From Hormiphora californensis (lineage: Eukaryota > Ctenophora > Tentaculata > Cydippida > Pleurobrachiidae), in the NCBI GenBank assembly GCA_020137815.1, contig CM035352.1:6486025-6550024 (forward strand): a DNA stretch of 64,000 nucleotides. The letters run 5' to 3'. The translations under genes and the position numbers were made by a program. Below, piece by piece: positions 42,501 to 58,700 of the stretch. The stretch's first letter is position 1. Each line of letters opens with the position of its first letter. The notes under the pieces were generated by a model. It did no database searches. It was not told where the DNA came from and saw only the letters and a list, made by a program, of their open reading frames with translations.

Positions 42501-45500
42501 TGAATAAAGGGATAAATTACAGGCTAACTTAGAGCAATAGGCATACATTTGATAACCAAAGCCACAGACTGGCTGGTAACTGAAGGTAGTCTGATGTCTC
42601 ATTGTGACTCACAATCATGTTTAAATAATCGATAGTCTAATAATACGGATGTAATGGGTGAATTTGGAGCAAGAAAATAGTACATTAATGCAAATTCGCC
42701 GGTTGCTATGGTAACAAACTCCGTTGCTATAGTAACCCCAGGGAATTGCATTGAGTGGGAATCGGCCACTAACATGATTAATTAGACTGGATCCCCATAA
42801 TAGTAATTTCTGGCCTTGTAAGCACCTGAAAACACAAACAGCATTCCTTTGAAAACCGTAGCTTTATTTGTGGTTTTTTGATTTTCTCAAAAACCCTATT
42901 TGGGATTAGATTAAATCTTTTTCTAATCGACTAGGCTAATCCTGAGCTTTCGAAAATGCACCCTATAGATATAGATCTGATGAACACTTAATTTTTTGGT
43001 TAATTAGGCTAATTACTACTTAATTAACTAATTTTGAAAAAAGGAATAGCACGGGATACTAAATTACTAGATGACTGAAAAGTTTGAAATCGATATCTCA
43101 AAAACTGTGGCTACAATCTAAGTTTGTCCAAATAGCCCCAACCTCGGTCTGATTTACATCGCAGATTTACAGCTGGGGCAATGTGGTGTGTCGCGGTCAC
43201 GTGATTGAATGCGCGCATTGTGATTGGTGTAGAAGCCACTAGTCCAAATTGCCCCGTGTCTCGCGATCAAAAATATTCCGACTTACCTTCATTAACAAGG
43301 TTAATTAGCTATCTAAAAGTTATGTTTTCGATTCAAATTTGTTCTGAGGCTCAAGATAAAGGTTCAGTTGCACAAATTGAGTAGCTAACTAATTGATTAA
43401 GTAAATTAATGGCTCTTGAAATACCAATTGAATGCCAAAACCGTCCAAATTACCCCGGTCTACCCTATACCATTACCAAGGAAGAAAAAACACTTACATT
43501 TGAAGACCTTAGCGTAGTGGGCCTCGACTCCAGCGCGATCAGTGTACCCAACTTCTTCACACATGTCAGGTGGTGGTGGAGGGATGGGGCAATCCTCCTC
43601 ATCATCTACTGCCCAGGATGTACCAAAGTCCTCTGCGGTGGCTGCAACAGTGCCATCGGGCTGGAGGAAGTCATCTTTAGCATCGTCGTTCCAGTTACCA
43701 CACATTCCTGTTGTTTCACCCTGTGATGAGAGGGTGAGTTAGGATCAAGACAAGGAGCAAGAGGATACAGTCGGACCCCGATTTAGTGGCCCCCGATTTA
43801 GTGGCACTCTGATTTAGTGGCAGGATTTTTTTCCCCCGATATAGGATATCTGATTTTAATTTTCAAATAGCTCAAGTATTTTACTATTTTAGTGTATAGG
43901 TTGGTTAGAAGGAGGGAGAGGGCGGGACAATAGTTTCACCGACTGCATCAATACCTTGCAGGTTCCGAAGGCCTTGACAGAGTAAGAGGAGGCCCGATCC
44001 CAGGATAGCTCAACAAATGGCTCCATACCATCCCTAGACACGGAGAATTTGTAACTTCCAAGATCCTGGATTGACAGGACGGATCCATCCTTGTAATTCT
44101 TGTGTAGTGGTGCGATGACCTCATCGCCATTGAGGAAGATGCTGCTCCCTTCCAATTTGATGGTGTCTGTCTTGAACTCAATCTGTAGATGGGATGTGTT
44201 GTTTAGGATATATCGTGTATCACATCCTGAATGTGCCTGTGAGATCATTGACCAATGACCCTATTCAATGTGCATTTCTATATCTCATCCCGAATTCATC
44301 ATCCCGAATACATATCAAATCCATTATGTATAAACCAGGAACCGATCGAAACAAGTAAACAACCAATCAGAACTTGTTATTTAGGTCACGTGACTGGTTA
44401 TCAGCCAATGAGGGACCAGTATTTCCTGATTCGGTCGGTTCCTGGTATAAACACAGCTATCTTACAGTGAGAGATTTGGTCCTGGTGCTCGCCTCATCCT
44501 TAGCGTGATCAGCCCACATCTTTATATCCTTGCAGCCAAAGAACTGGTAAACGCAATCACCCTTAAAGCTATAGCCCGTTCCGTCAAATGTCGAGTAGTG
44601 GGGATCGGCTGGTTGGGAAGAGTGAGAGTTTTACGGTGATAGCTGGAGAAGGGATATTTAAGGTAAAGAGCTGAGTAGAGGGAGGTAGTTGGAGCACCGG
44701 GAGGAAATGAGTAAACACACACAGACACACATTGAGCAGCCGGAGAATAGCTAAATTGATCTTGCTCAATTTGTGTCTGTGTGTGTGTGTAAAGGTCTGA
44801 AACAAACAACATGATATAATCCCCTACCTCCGGCAGTACAGACACCATACTCAGGAACACAAGTCTTGACACAGGCCGTGTTGAACCATGCTACAGGGGT
44901 GGGGTCCTCACACTCCTCTCCATCATCAATACACGCACAACTGTGTTCACCGTGGGCATCACAGGTACAAGCTTCAGTAGGCTGGGGAATAGTATGGGGT
45001 TATATTATGGGGTAATATTAATTAATAGTATGGGGTGGAATTATAGGCGTTATATTCATTATTGGATTTTGTAATGATTGGGATCTTGTAATGATTGGGG
45101 GCGATGTTGTAATGATTCATAGACGGTACTGATATACGGAGGTCTGTTAGAACATGCCGCGAGACTAATAGATCTAATAGATCTCCGTATCATAACTCCG
45201 CGGCAGGCAATACAGTGAAAGCTGTCACATCAAGGTACTGATAAACGTTTTATCATAAATCAATTTCTGGAATGATTGGCTTTTAAATTAGTCTCGGTTT
45301 ACTAAACCGAGACTACTTTAAAAGCCAATCATTCCAGAAATTGATTTACTAAACCGTTTAGTGGTGGGAAAGTTGTCAACTTGAGCTTTACTAATTTGAC
45401 ATCTTCATCAGATCAGTACCTGAGGGTTGTAGATTGTTCCTTCCTCCCAGGTAGTCCCATCCTGGTGCTCACAAATGGCAGGCATGATAACAGTCAACTC

Positions 45501-48500
45501 GAACTCTCCAGAAGCAACCTTACCGTCCTTTGTGGCCTCACATCTGTACTCATCCTGGTCATCAGCATCAACATCCTTGATAGTCAGTCGCAGCCTGAAT
45601 AAATGTAATGAATGAGCGTGTGTCAAAACAATTAAAATGAGAGCGGTGGGGTATATTAGAATCTTATCCCCACACTATTTTGGTGGGTGAGATTTTTGAT
45701 ACTTTTTACTGGTTAATGGTTGATTTCAGATTCGGGGCCTGGCAAGGCCCCCCGACCCGAAAATAAACCAAACTCAACCCATCCCCCCTAAAAACAACGG
45801 GGCCGAGCCGACAGGCCCTTAATACCAGATGAAAAAAACCATAAACCATAACCATAGATATTTTTAGAGTGAAAGTTTTGAAGCCCCCTGAAGTAGTAGA
45901 GAGGTTTTCTATGGCTCGTTGGAAAGGTCTCGAGGTCCCGCGACGTATAGGGGGTGTTACGATGGCCATACCCAAACCTATAAGGGGTAGGGCGCGAAAA
46001 ACAGTCAAAATAAGGAGTATACAGCTAACTCGGCAATTAGAAAGAGTAGAAAGGTGTTCTAGGGTGCGTTTGAAAGCTCTTGAGGTACTGAAGTAGTTGG
46101 AATGTAATTGGAAGTAATTACATGTAATTAAAATGTAATTACATGTAATTAAAGGGTAATTACATGCAACTAAAAGGTCTAAATGACCCCAAATGATAAT
46201 TTAAACATATTTTGACATATTTGGAGACCCTGAGACCAGCGGGGTGCCCAAATTTAATCCGGTTTCGGGTCGGCTGACGTAAAAACTCCGCGTTTTGGTC
46301 GAGATATATACATAACATGTGCTCATAACACAAACACTCAGTATAAATCATAACTCACTTGTCCTTGGAGATGTTGGTGGTGATCCTCTTGTCTCCCTTA
46401 TACCACCGGATGTTCTTCCTCTTCACTCCCTCAGCACGGATCTCACAGGTGAAGACAACATCCTGACCCTTCTTCCTTGTCTCTTCAGGGTTCACAGCCT
46501 GGGATCGGGGGTTTAGTGAGGGGGGGGGGTGGTTTAGATGTGATGTGATACACTGGCCATTCTTCTTGGTCCGGACCATGGCGCGAGAACAACGGTCAGC
46601 ACGCGATGTTGTGAAAACTTCAAACACAGGATTTACATTTGACTAACTCAACTTCCCCCACTAAACAAGTTATACCAAGTTACCAACACACCCAACAGTA
46701 TTTTGAACTTACAATGACCCACTCATCGTTGCAGTAGGGGCAGCAGACATCATCCTTGTAGCTGACCAGCTCATCATCGTCACATGACAACTCAGGGCAG
46801 ACCATATCCTCACAGACCATCTCACCAGCATCCCTAGTGGGGGGTGGGTGTCATGTGAGGGGGGGGGGGGTGTCATGTGAGGGGGGGGGGGTGTCATGGT
46901 GAGGGGGGGGGGGGGTGTCATGTGAGGGGGGGGGTGTGTGTCATGTGAGAGGGGGGGGGGGGTGTCATGTGAGGGGTGTGGGTGGTGTTGGGGGTGAGGG
47001 GGGGGGGGGGTGCCATGTGAGGGGGGGGGGGGTTACCCAATTTATGTGTTGGATAGGATATATGAAGAAGATAGGTTTAATCGGGTACCAATAGAGCGGG
47101 ATGGTAGGTACTTACCGACAGGTACATGTTTTGCACTCTCCCTCCTTGACAATGTTATCTCCGTTATTGTAGAAGACTCCCTCATGAAGACACTTACACT
47201 GGGAATCATCAACACATTCACCATCCTGGGAGGGTTGGGTGTTGAGTAACAGGGGGGGGGGGGTAATAGGGGGAATAACAGGGGGAGTAACAGGGGGAGT
47301 AATAAGGGGAATAACAGGGGGAGTAATAAGGGGAATAACAGGGGAGTAACAGGGGAGGGGGTTGAAGGTATGAGAGTTTCTACCACCCTTCTATACCACG
47401 GCTTCTGACGAGCGGTAACTCAAATAAAGTTAGGCGGAAGAGCTCTTTAACCTAACTTTATTTTAGTTGTATTAGGCGTGCTCCCTCGAACACTCTCAAC
47501 TCAGAGTGGGTCTGTACATGAGATGGCCAGCCCAACACTACCCACTAACTACCCCAATCAATCAATTAAAGACTGCTCGGTGGACGTGGGGTGCCGCTTT
47601 TATTCTGAGTGAAATGACCCAAGAACACCCACTAACCTGAAGGAGTGTTCCCTCGGGACAGAAGCAACCTCGCGCCTTCCAGTCTCCTCAGGGCTCTTCT
47701 CAAGACAGGTAGCAACAGGGACAGATCCCTTGGCGTTGTAGGTGAAGGGGGATTCACACAGGTATGCTGCACAACGGGGGAGGATTAGTATCATAAATAG
47801 CCAACCCTTATCTAACCGTTTACCGTCTCACGCTGCAAACTCTTTTTCGAATTCACTACAGTCAGCTCGGGGCTGCAGCTCAGCGCTAGATAGAGTTCTA
47901 TACTACTCCCCCCACACACACACACTACTCACGGCAGAAGGAGACATCCTCCCTCCAGTTGCTCAGATCAACCCCAGAGTTGATACAGGTCTGGGCATAA
48001 GACTCCATGGTATCACAGGCACACTCGTCCGAGATGTAACAGTTGCACACGTCCACCATACAGGCAGCATAGACACCGTCATCTTCATCACCAATAGAAA
48101 CGGTGTTGTGGCATGAGGTGAAGGGGGCAGCTGGGGAATGGAGAAAGAAAGATGTCAAGGATTCAATCACCACTTTGGTAAAGAAGTTACCCCTCCCTTT
48201 CCGGCGCGCGAAGGGGTTATTTCGTAACCAAGTGATCACTAAAATATAGAGTATAGGCGCACTACTGGAGAGTGGAGACACTAGACAGATATCTGGAACT
48301 ATGATGTGGGTCTAGAGGGGGGCATCTGTTGCCCCACACGGTATATATTGAGCGACTTACTCTTTAGGTTATCACAGATAGCCTTAGCGGCCTCCTTGCC
48401 CCAATCACCCAGATCATCACAGGGATGGTAGGGTGGAGGTGGAGCTGGGCAGTTCTCATCGTACTCCTTGAACTCATCTCCATTACTGGTGTCATCGCCA

Positions 48501-49692
48501 CTGTTTCCGTTATATGTTCCACACAGACCTGGGATGGGGGATGGATTGGACAGGGTGGGGTGGGGTGGGGATGGGTGGGGGATGGATTTGTACGGGATGG
48601 GTTGGGACACAGCCCGTTGACTATATAATATGTTCACCATGAGCTAACTCGGTTTGGATATTATGATAGTTGAATATAGTAATTATTTAATTAATTGACT
48701 AATTAATTAACTAATTAATCAGTAATTATAAATTACCTTTGGTTGTGTCAGCACAGGATCCGTGGAGCCACATCTCGGCATCAATGTAGCTACCAGCGTT
48801 GTTAGCCCTGGCCCGGACAGAGGGGCTCCTGCCCTTGTTGTACAGGAGGATCTCAAGTTGTCCACTGAAGGGGGCAGTGTTAGGGAAATATTCGGGAGGG
48901 GGCGTGTGTTAGGGAAATATTGGGGGGGGGATGTTGGGGAAATTCGGGAGGGGCGTGTTGATGGGGGTGGGGTAGTTACTTATTAGAATAAATTGGTTGT
49001 GGTGTTTGTCGTGGCTGTATTGATCGCTGTAAGCGGTTCCTACAAATGCTGTTGGATTTGGTGATCGAATTGATACCATCGTACGGCTGTAGTGTGGCAG
49101 TATAATAGTGCAGTAATAGTGTAGGGGGTGGGAGGGTGGTCCCCAACAAATGCAGACTTACTTGTTTCTGATTTCAACTCGGTCACCGTTGGTGTATGTC
49201 TTAACATATGGGACCTGTACGTCGACACCGTCCACCATGGCTCTATATCCATTGGTGACAGCGAATGTCTCGCCCTTGAACTCCAGCTCTATTCGACCAG
49301 TGTATCGGGGGCTCGGCCGTAGAAATCAAAGTTCTTGAAGTTAACCTAGACAGAGAAAGAGATATGTGTGTGAATGGTAAGGCTGATAAATATCTTGGTT
49401 GGTCGAGGAATATATACGCCCCCTGGAATACACTACATGACAGGTACGTACCACAAAGTCTCCACAGTCGGCAGCCTGGTAGGTGCACTGTCCGTGGAAA
49501 TCGTAGTATTTTCCATCAAAGGTCCGGTAGTGAGGATCTCCTGAGCTGTAACAGTAACCGGGTGCTGACGGGATGGATCTAGTATTAGAGAGAGAGAAAC
49601 ATACCGTAACATTCTTAATGTTAGTATTAGTAGGTGGGAGGTGGCCGGTGGGCAGCTGGGGGCTACTCCTAGGACACTATCCTAAGTATTGG

Positions 49693-49753
<61 letters not shown>

Positions 49754-52700
49754 GCAGTATTTACTTACATCGAATGCACTTGACCTCGCATGTGTCAGGA
49801 TCAACCCACTTTTCGAGTCCACCACAGTCAATACTATCATCTCCACATGCACAAGTGATACCAGTCTCTGTACAGGTACAGGTCCTACCCTCATCGCCCT
49901 CCCAGGAGTCTCCGCCAGAGTATACGGTTCCATCGTCAGCAGTACAGGTGAAGGGTGCACACAGCTCAGCACCAGAAACACTGATCTGCCGCCAGGACAT
50001 GACGTTCTGGAATGCAAAACCGACTCCCCCAGCCTTTGAGAAATGTGGCTCTTGGTCGGCAAGGTCGGTAGCTAGGACACCGTTGAAGTAAACTGACTCT
50101 TCCTTTCCAACGTTCATGATCTCTGAAGAGAGATAGAGTTGATATAAAACACACGTAGTGGCAGCCGGTTTTGCAGCAGAAACGTAATAGAACTTGAGAT
50201 GTAAAGTGAGTAGTCTGATCTCTGTTTCAAATACTAGCTGTCAGGCCAATGCTCTGACCACAGTTCTCGCGCGAAATGAGAATAGGGTCAGGCCAATGCT
50301 CTGACAGAATACTAGCAGCATGACAGATGTGTGATATCACATACCAAGTTTTACATCTCCGGAGCCAATAGCAGCTACAGGGTCTCCCATCTTGGTAAAG
50401 GTACTTTTGCCATCCTCAATGTATCCCATCTGGACGTTGTTCCTGTCCAGTTTCATCCTGGAGTATAATAGGGGTTGGTAATGATTATAGATTAAGTGCA
50501 GCTAACTAGTAACAAAGTATGGTAACTATGGTAACCACATAAGTAACTATGGTAACATCATAGTACTAACCTCATCATGATGTAATCACCATCGTTGATA
50601 TCTTCCATGTTGTAGGCGATGGCAGCAAATGGTCCAGACCTTTGGTCAGCACTGGAAATGAAATCATTGTGTTACTTGTATGCACTTGATTCCTTACTAA
50701 TGGTGTGTAAGTAAGGAATCAAATAAGAACATCCCATACAATTATTTAGACAGGCACCTCCGACCCGAGGAACTAATGCAGGAGCTAAAATGAGAAAGAT
50801 TACGAGTTTTATTTTAGATTGAGTGAAATTACCCAGCAGGTTGGAAGGTAGCTCGGACAAGGAAGTCCTTGCTGTCCTCAACTCCATCTCCACTGAGCTC
50901 CACAACACAGAAATTCGCCCTGTCGCTCTGAGGAGGGAGGGTGCTGTTAGTATTATAATAATGGCCAACATCATGGGGTATCATTTGTTGAGGTTACTCA
51001 ACAAGGTATCATGGGGTATGGACAATGGACATTGGAGAGAGAGAAAGGGTCAGCACGATGCCTGAAAGGGTCAGCACGATGCCTGAAAGGGTCAGCACGA
51101 TGCAGCTGAAAGGGTCAGCACGATGCCTGAAAGGGTCAGCACGATGCCTGAAAGGGTCAGCACGATGCCTCAAAGGGTCAGCACGATGCCTCAAAGGGTC
51201 AGCACGATGCAGCTGAAAGGGTCAGCACGATCTGCCTGAAATCACTTACCCCTGCAACTCCAGAGTTGTCGGTGGTGATCGTCCAGACTCCATCGTTGAT
51301 GGTAGCTGAGGTAAGGCAACTATCGTCAGAAGCTGAGATAGATGTCAGGGCACGACAGGTCCATCCTGCTGGCACGTCAACGGCTGCAATAGCCGGCAAA
51401 CTGTAATGGGACAAGGGGGATCGTTACTGAGGGCCGGGTTGACAACATAATGTATAAAACGGGTAACATAACTTAATTGTAGTGGCTAGGGTTGAGAACT
51501 TGTTATATATTACAAGCCTGCGGTAGATGTTTGGGCTGAACTTACAACGCAACAAAAAGTGCTGTGAGAATCATATCACGTCTGTCTCTCTCTCTCTCCT
51601 CGGTTGAGAAATGATTACAGTGTGGGGTCCTCAAGTTCTTTTAAGCTCCCTTCCCAGCTCCCAACTCCTAATGACGTGTTGGACACAGTTTTCCATGTTG
51701 AACGGAGCTCACATGTCCACCTGATGGTCAAGCGATGCTTTTTCACCGGGTCAGAGAGGGAGGCATGGAGAGAGAGAGAGGGAGAGAGGTAGAGATAACT
51801 ATAGAGAGAAATATAGAGAGAGAGGGGTCTTGGATGGTTAAATCGATTAAGGAATAGTTTGAAGCGGCTATACGGTTACCGCCACGTCGCCCCCTGGAAG
51901 GATTAGGAGAAGTGGGCCTGTGTGGTGGAAGAAGGTTAGTAAGAGTCTTACTAAGACTAAGAACGAGGCAGAACAGCTGAAAACAGATCAGCTCCTTTTC
52001 TCACTTGTTGAGTAAGGCCAAGGGTGGGAGGGTCGTGTGGAACACTTCCAACATCACACTTACCCCCCTTCCAACAGCACACCAATTTCACAATCAATTA
52101 TTATCCAACTGCCAATTCGCCTCACCCGGTGCGGCTTTGTGAACATGAGGGGCGCGACGTGCCCAAGGTGCGGCTGCGTGCACGATATTATAACAGTCAA
52201 ATATTACATTCAGACAGAGAGTCTGATAACATTGTTAGTGTTCTACAAAATGATAGCAGATATAATTTATAAGGGGTAAACTTTAAACTTTTCTACAGTA
52301 GTATTTACACAAAGTTATGATACATATATAATCTCATGGTCTCACTGCTCAGCTGCTCATTGCCTGTCAGGCCAATGCTCTGACCACAGTTCTTCTTGAG
52401 AGAAACGAGATTGGGTCAGGCCAATGCTCTGACAGCTCATTGCTGATTGCCGGACTCCTGATCATCCACCTCTCTATCTTCCTCTATCCTAATATATCTC
52501 TCTGACACTATCGCATTCTCTCTGAAACTTTCGAGCATTCTCCCTGTTACTCTCTAACCTAGTAGTAGCACGATTAACAAAAGTAAAACACAAGCTGCTG
52601 CAGCGCTAAAAGTTCAGTCAGGATTTCGTCCCAAATCTATAGTTGGGATCACTTGTAGGAAGAGTGGCCTACTGCAGTTAGAATTGGGAAAATCTCACGC

Positions 52701-55700
52701 GGCCAGTTCCTGAAAGATAAAAAAACAGATTTAGTTTTGGTGTTGTACAAATAACTCTGGATAGGAACTACAGTATCATAGTAGTACAGTATCATTTATG
52801 ATCTACAGCTGAACCCTCACAGAAATAAAATGACGGCACGTGTGACCAGTGCCACACAACAGTGTAAAGACAACCTACCTCTCTGAGTTTTTTGATGTCA
52901 TAATTCTTCCTCCGTATCTCTTCCTGGTGTTGCTTTTTCAGCATGTCTATCTGACCCTCAGTACGGGGGTCAGGACAGTGATGGTGAAGAGAGGGCTCTG
53001 ATGATCCTACTCCGTTCTTTACAGCCTGAGAAATATTAGGTTATATCAGGCTATTAGATCATACGTGTGTGTAATAATTCTCTGTTGATGAATAATTATC
53101 CATTGATGAAAAAATATCCATCGATGACTAACGACGAAAAGTAAAAGCTCTTATGACACAACTTGTGTGTGGAAAACAACGTACATTCCTCTGGACTAGA
53201 GCGCTATTTAGTCTCTGTTGTTGGTCCAGGTCTCCCTTGAGATGGTTTATAGTCTTCCTAAGAGTTCCTGTCTCCTCCTGGAGAGAGGCTAGCTGCTTCC
53301 GGAGCAGTGTCGCATCCGTTTCAGCATTATCCGCGGACACCTCACAGTCCCTGAAAAGTTGAGAATGTCGGGGATGAGGAAGGGAGAATATTGGGGAAGG
53401 GGAGAATCAATGATTGTAGATTTAAGTTGCCTAATATTTTCATTGTATTGATTTAAAAAACATATTCTTTGATTTAAAACGTCTTATCTACATTACAGAT
53501 TAACCGCTTAACCTCAAAGAGTATTCGGTAGTAATGTATTGAACCAACAATGTTGGTACGATTAAATCACTCGAACAAACGACCACCAATATTCCAGCTC
53601 ATTTTGTTGAGTAAGGGGGAGGAGTGGGAGAGGTCTCACACTCTTCCCCTTACTCAACAAAGCTCATTAGCATCAGATTCAAGTTACCTTAGCTGAGAGA
53701 GATCGTCCTGGTATGAAGATAAAATGACATCTTTCTGTGTGAGTCTCGTTGAGATTGCCACTATTTCAGCTCCCAGGTCGGCTGTAAGGAGGGCTCTATC
53801 CTGCAGGAACTGCTCCAGGTGCTCCACAGTTAGGGCCGGGATGGGAGGTTGTGGCTGGTTGAGGTGCCCTCGAATCTCATTAGCCAGGGTTGAGAACTGG
53901 GGAAACATGGGGTTATTAGAACATTTCAAAATTAGTACTTATAATACACTGCAATCTATCATCTACTACTATCAATAAACACGGTGATTAAATAAAGAAC
54001 AAAAATACTGTGTAATGCAACTACTTACACACGCCTCAGAGTGTCCCAGTAACCGTTGTGAGTCGTTCAGTTCTCCCTTCAGGTGCTTCAGCAGGTCAGA
54101 ATTCTTCTCAGTCGTTGTGTTGAGCTGGCGAGCCTATCGTGTTACGTTTAGCCAAGAGTTGTGTGTGTGAAGTGAGCTGCGATGATGTGAGTCGTACAGA
54201 GTGTCTTGAAATAATTGTTGCTGAAGTGAATGAACAAGTAATATTGATTAGGGGAGCCACAGGTAATATGGGAAATTTGGTAAAATGGGAAATCGGTGTT
54301 TTGAAAAGATTGGCCATGTTACAGGCTCATAAATAGTTAATAACTCTTATTAGTGATCTTAGATTAGTTCTGAAACCGTTTATAGCCTTGGTGGGAAGTG
54401 TTTAGATGGTACACTAGCACCCTCGTCATCTTAAAATAAGGAAAGTAAAAATTCAGGCCACTTTTTTCATTTGGTACACACGTCTCTGTTTCTTTGAGAA
54501 ATTATCGATTGGCTTAGTTTATGAGCAAGATATTTATTAGCGATACCTGAAGAGATCAGATCATCAGAATGAACGTGTCTAATTATAATTAGCTAATTAT
54601 AGAAACTCATGGTTTTGGTATAATGGGATACTTTTATTTTACTGAAATGGGATACCCCATTTTACCAAATTTTCACTATCCCATTTTTCCAAAACATGTT
54701 TTTGAAAAATGGGATACTGAAATTTTGGCTGTTTAAACGGCCATTTTAAACGCAAACTTCTCAGTTAGGATTATTAATATAGCCTATTTTCGTTCATAAC
54801 TCGAAAAAAACTTGTATTCTCTGAAAAAATGCACCGAGTGACAACTGCAGAATACGACTACACGTGTGGATATAATTATTCAATTCTCATTAATCTAATC
54901 TTCTATTATAGACACCAAAAGGTTTCTGATATCCGTGTAGCTTTCTTAGTTTAGCAGTTACTAAATATTATCCACATTTATGTGTTAACGATCGACTCTT
55001 TGGTCCCCAATTCTTTAGCAAATTTTAGAGAATTTCTAAATTTTGGACCTGTCTGAAATTATATACAGGTAGCACCCCGCTAGGAAATGAACATGTTCAC
55101 GCTTTTACCCCTCCTGTTGAACTTAGTAGTGTTAAATGAGGCTTTAGGGACCCGTTGGTGAAGAAATTAGGCAGCTTGTTCCTAAATTTTCGTGATTTCA
55201 CGGCTGCCGTCTATTATAGGGCCTTCAGACCATTTACTAATTATAAATAAAACTTAAATACCATTACAAACTAGTTTAATCTAAGCAAAGTGCAACTTAA
55301 AGTTACCATATTTTGAGGAAAATTAATTTTGATAAAATGGGATACCAATTTTTTGATAAAATGGGATATCCCATTTTCGTTAAAAATGGGTATCCCATTT
55401 CACCAAAATAAAATTCCACTGCATATTTTCAAGGTAATATGGGATAGTGCCAGATCTCCGTTGTGGAGCATTCGTTAGGATAATTTTGGTGGTAATGTGT
55501 TAGCCTGGTCCAAATAAGACACACCTATGAAGACGGCGTGACTTTATTGTCATCTGAGAAAAAATTATGGCCAAAAGTTGTTAGGTATCCCATATTACCT
55601 GTGGCTCCCCTATATGGAAAACGGGAAACCCCATTTGTGTGTATTTCAGGAACCGACCGAATTAGGAAATACTGGTCCCTGATTGGCTGATAACCAGTCA

Positions 55701-58700
55701 CGTGACCTAAATAACGAGTTCTGATTGGTTGTTTACTTGTTTCGGTCGGTTCCTGATATATATACCTTGCTCTTTAGTTCATTTTCCTTCTCCTCCCACT
55801 CCGAATCTTTGGATTTTAGTGCTGTTCTCAACTCATTCAGCTCCTTCTTCAAACGACAAACCTGCTGGTTGCCCTCTGCTGGCTCTGAAATCATTACAAG
55901 TTGGGCAGAGATTACAAACTGCTGAATTCAGTCCGATATATAGTTGGAGTTGCGATAAAAATAGAAGGTGTAAGAGAGAGAGAGAGATATCTCGAGATAC
56001 TGTTCATATATTTTCTTCGGTACAATAAGTATGTAATCTCACCTGGCAGGCTCGGTGACTTCTTCTTAATTTCACGCCGCAGCTCAGAAAGGGCAAGTCT
56101 CTGTTTGTCGATGATAATGCTATGCCTCTCACTAACACACTTGTGTCCCTGCTCCATTGCATCCTTGCTCTCAGGCGTCTGAAAAGTTACTTTGCTTGAC
56201 CTGCCGAACCCTTACAGAAATGCAGAGTGAGTTAAATATAGCACTTAAGATGGAATCTACAAAGTGAAACAAGCGGTTTCAGAGAATAGATGGAATCTAA
56301 AGTGCTTTCTATACTAATTAGTGAGACGGCACTGGTGAAAGTGCTCTACAAGCTCGAGCTGTTATATCTTTTTGCTAAATGCAAAATGATAAAAAGATAT
56401 TTCCAGATTTCCAAAATCATAAATATAAGTTTCCGAACTTACCAACTCCTTTTCTCGGTACTCGATCTGCACTTTAGGAGGAGATCTGGGTGCCAACCTC
56501 TCTGGTACATTAGCTAATTTCTTCTTTGTGTTCGCTAGTTCCCTCTTCAGCCCCTCGACAACCTTGACATGGGCATCAATGGCCCTCTCCTGTTCCACTA
56601 CCTTCTCCCTCAGCGTCTCCATCTCTATCTTTTGTCCCTCACTCAGTTCCCCGCTCATGTCAGATAGACGGGCAGCGGCACCCGCTAGATCGCACCGTAG
56701 ACCCTGAATCTGGACCGCACGTTGGTCCGCCTCCGCCTTGGCTAGGCCGTACTCTCGCCTGGTAATATGGGAGATGTCAATATGGTGGTTAGGAAGTCAC
56801 CCATTCACGTCAGATTAACGTCACTGGGGTGCCCGTGGGGAAGTCATTATAAAGGTGCCATTACACTTGATAAGATCTTTATATTAGGAGATCTAGTAAT
56901 ACAAAGATGCAGCTGGACACAGAAGGCACCAAGCTGTTGGTTACGAAATAACCCCTCCTTCGTAGGTCGTGCTTGCAGTGGTGCTCCCTCATATTGGCCA
57001 CCCGCGCAGCGCCACCCAAAGCGTTGTCCACGACGTCCAAGACGCACCAAAAAAGCGGACTGCGTCTAATTGACGTCTTGGACAACGCTTTGGGCGACAC
57101 TTTATGTAGGGATCCAATATGACGGAGTACCGCGTCGGAAAGGGAGGGGTTCAGCTTCGTAACCAAATCAACCTGAGGGTATTGGCGAGTGTTGTAAGCC
57201 GGTGTATATCTTTCTTCATATCTTCCTCTCTTGCCTTTAAGATATCATATGGCTCCGGGGGAGGAGGTGGCATACCTGAAACATGGTGGTCCTTGTTTGG
57301 GCTGCTACTGCAGAGAGCAGTATAATATTTTCTGGGAGTACCATCCTGACTCATCAGTCCCAACATCTTATTAAGTACTACTGGTAATTAAGATGTCATC
57401 AGTCCCAACATCTTATTAAGTACTACTGGTAATTAAGATGTCATCAGTCCCAACATCTTATTAAGTACTACTGGTAATTAAGATGTCACCACCAGTAGTA
57501 CTGCAGTTCTACTACACAGTGTCAACTAGTAATGTCCGGACTGATGATGGTAATCCCCGAAAATATTCTACTGCTCACTAGGGCTCTAGGCAGAGAAAGA
57601 GGGGTTCTAAACTAGGAACCGACCGAAACACGTAAACTGATTCGGTCGGTTCCTGCTCTAAACACGTACCATTCAACTTGCTGATAGAGGTGGTAAGGTT
57701 GGTTTCTAGCTCGGTACACTTTCCAGACATGGTATGTAGTCGATTCTCCATGGTTACTATGGTAACCGCATACTGCCGGTTCTGAAAAGAAAGGACAGCT
57801 GTTATGTAGAGACAAACCGATATGAGTCCACAAAATGGGGTCCTGGTGCAGTGCCAGAAGCTGCGGTGTTGTGAGTTGTGAGAAATGGTTGTCACCAGCA
57901 TCTCTCATCAAGTTGACAACAGTTCACCTGTTCACGAAGAGACTCCTGTCTCCTCCTCAAGAGAGGTCATCTTCTCACTCTGGCTGAGACACCTTCCCCT
58001 CAGTTCCAGGGTATCACTATCAAACTTAGAGATCTTACTACGCAGACTCTCCTGACAAGCACAATGTGTTAGATATATAGGTTTTATTACACCGTGTCTC
58101 AATCTTTTATCTTCTGGCTTATTCTATCTAATTTCTCTCTTTCCCTCTCTTATTTCTTTTATCAACTTGTTTCTTGACATGCATGGGATACTATATGCAT
58201 TTGTGGAGCAGAGAGATATGATCGAGGACAGTTAAAACCTATCCTGAATAGAATACTCAGCATGTCATGCCGAATTGTTGTGATCGATAATACGATAATT
58301 TACCAAATACGTCATGGATAATTACAGATGACACTTGAGATGAAGCAGATATAGAGAAGAGAGAACTCTATTTTCCAACAGTTGCCATGGCAACATCTCA
58401 ATATCGAATGAAGTGTGGCCTCGCACAACAACGCGCACCCCGCGCCCCTCCCTGTGGCTGAGTAGAGTGAAAACTTTTAACTAAAGGGATGTTACCGCGC
58501 GTTACAGACATGGAGGGAAGTAGTGGGGGACAGGTGTGTGTCACACATGGGTATCCTCACTACCCCCACGTGCAGATCCAGGTCAAGCAAATGATCCTCT
58601 TACCTCAATCAATTTTGAGGTTTTCTCAGTGTTTCGCAGCTCTTCAACGAGTCCCTCTAGCTCAGTTATCTTGCCTTGAAGCTCCGCGTTGGACTGAAAG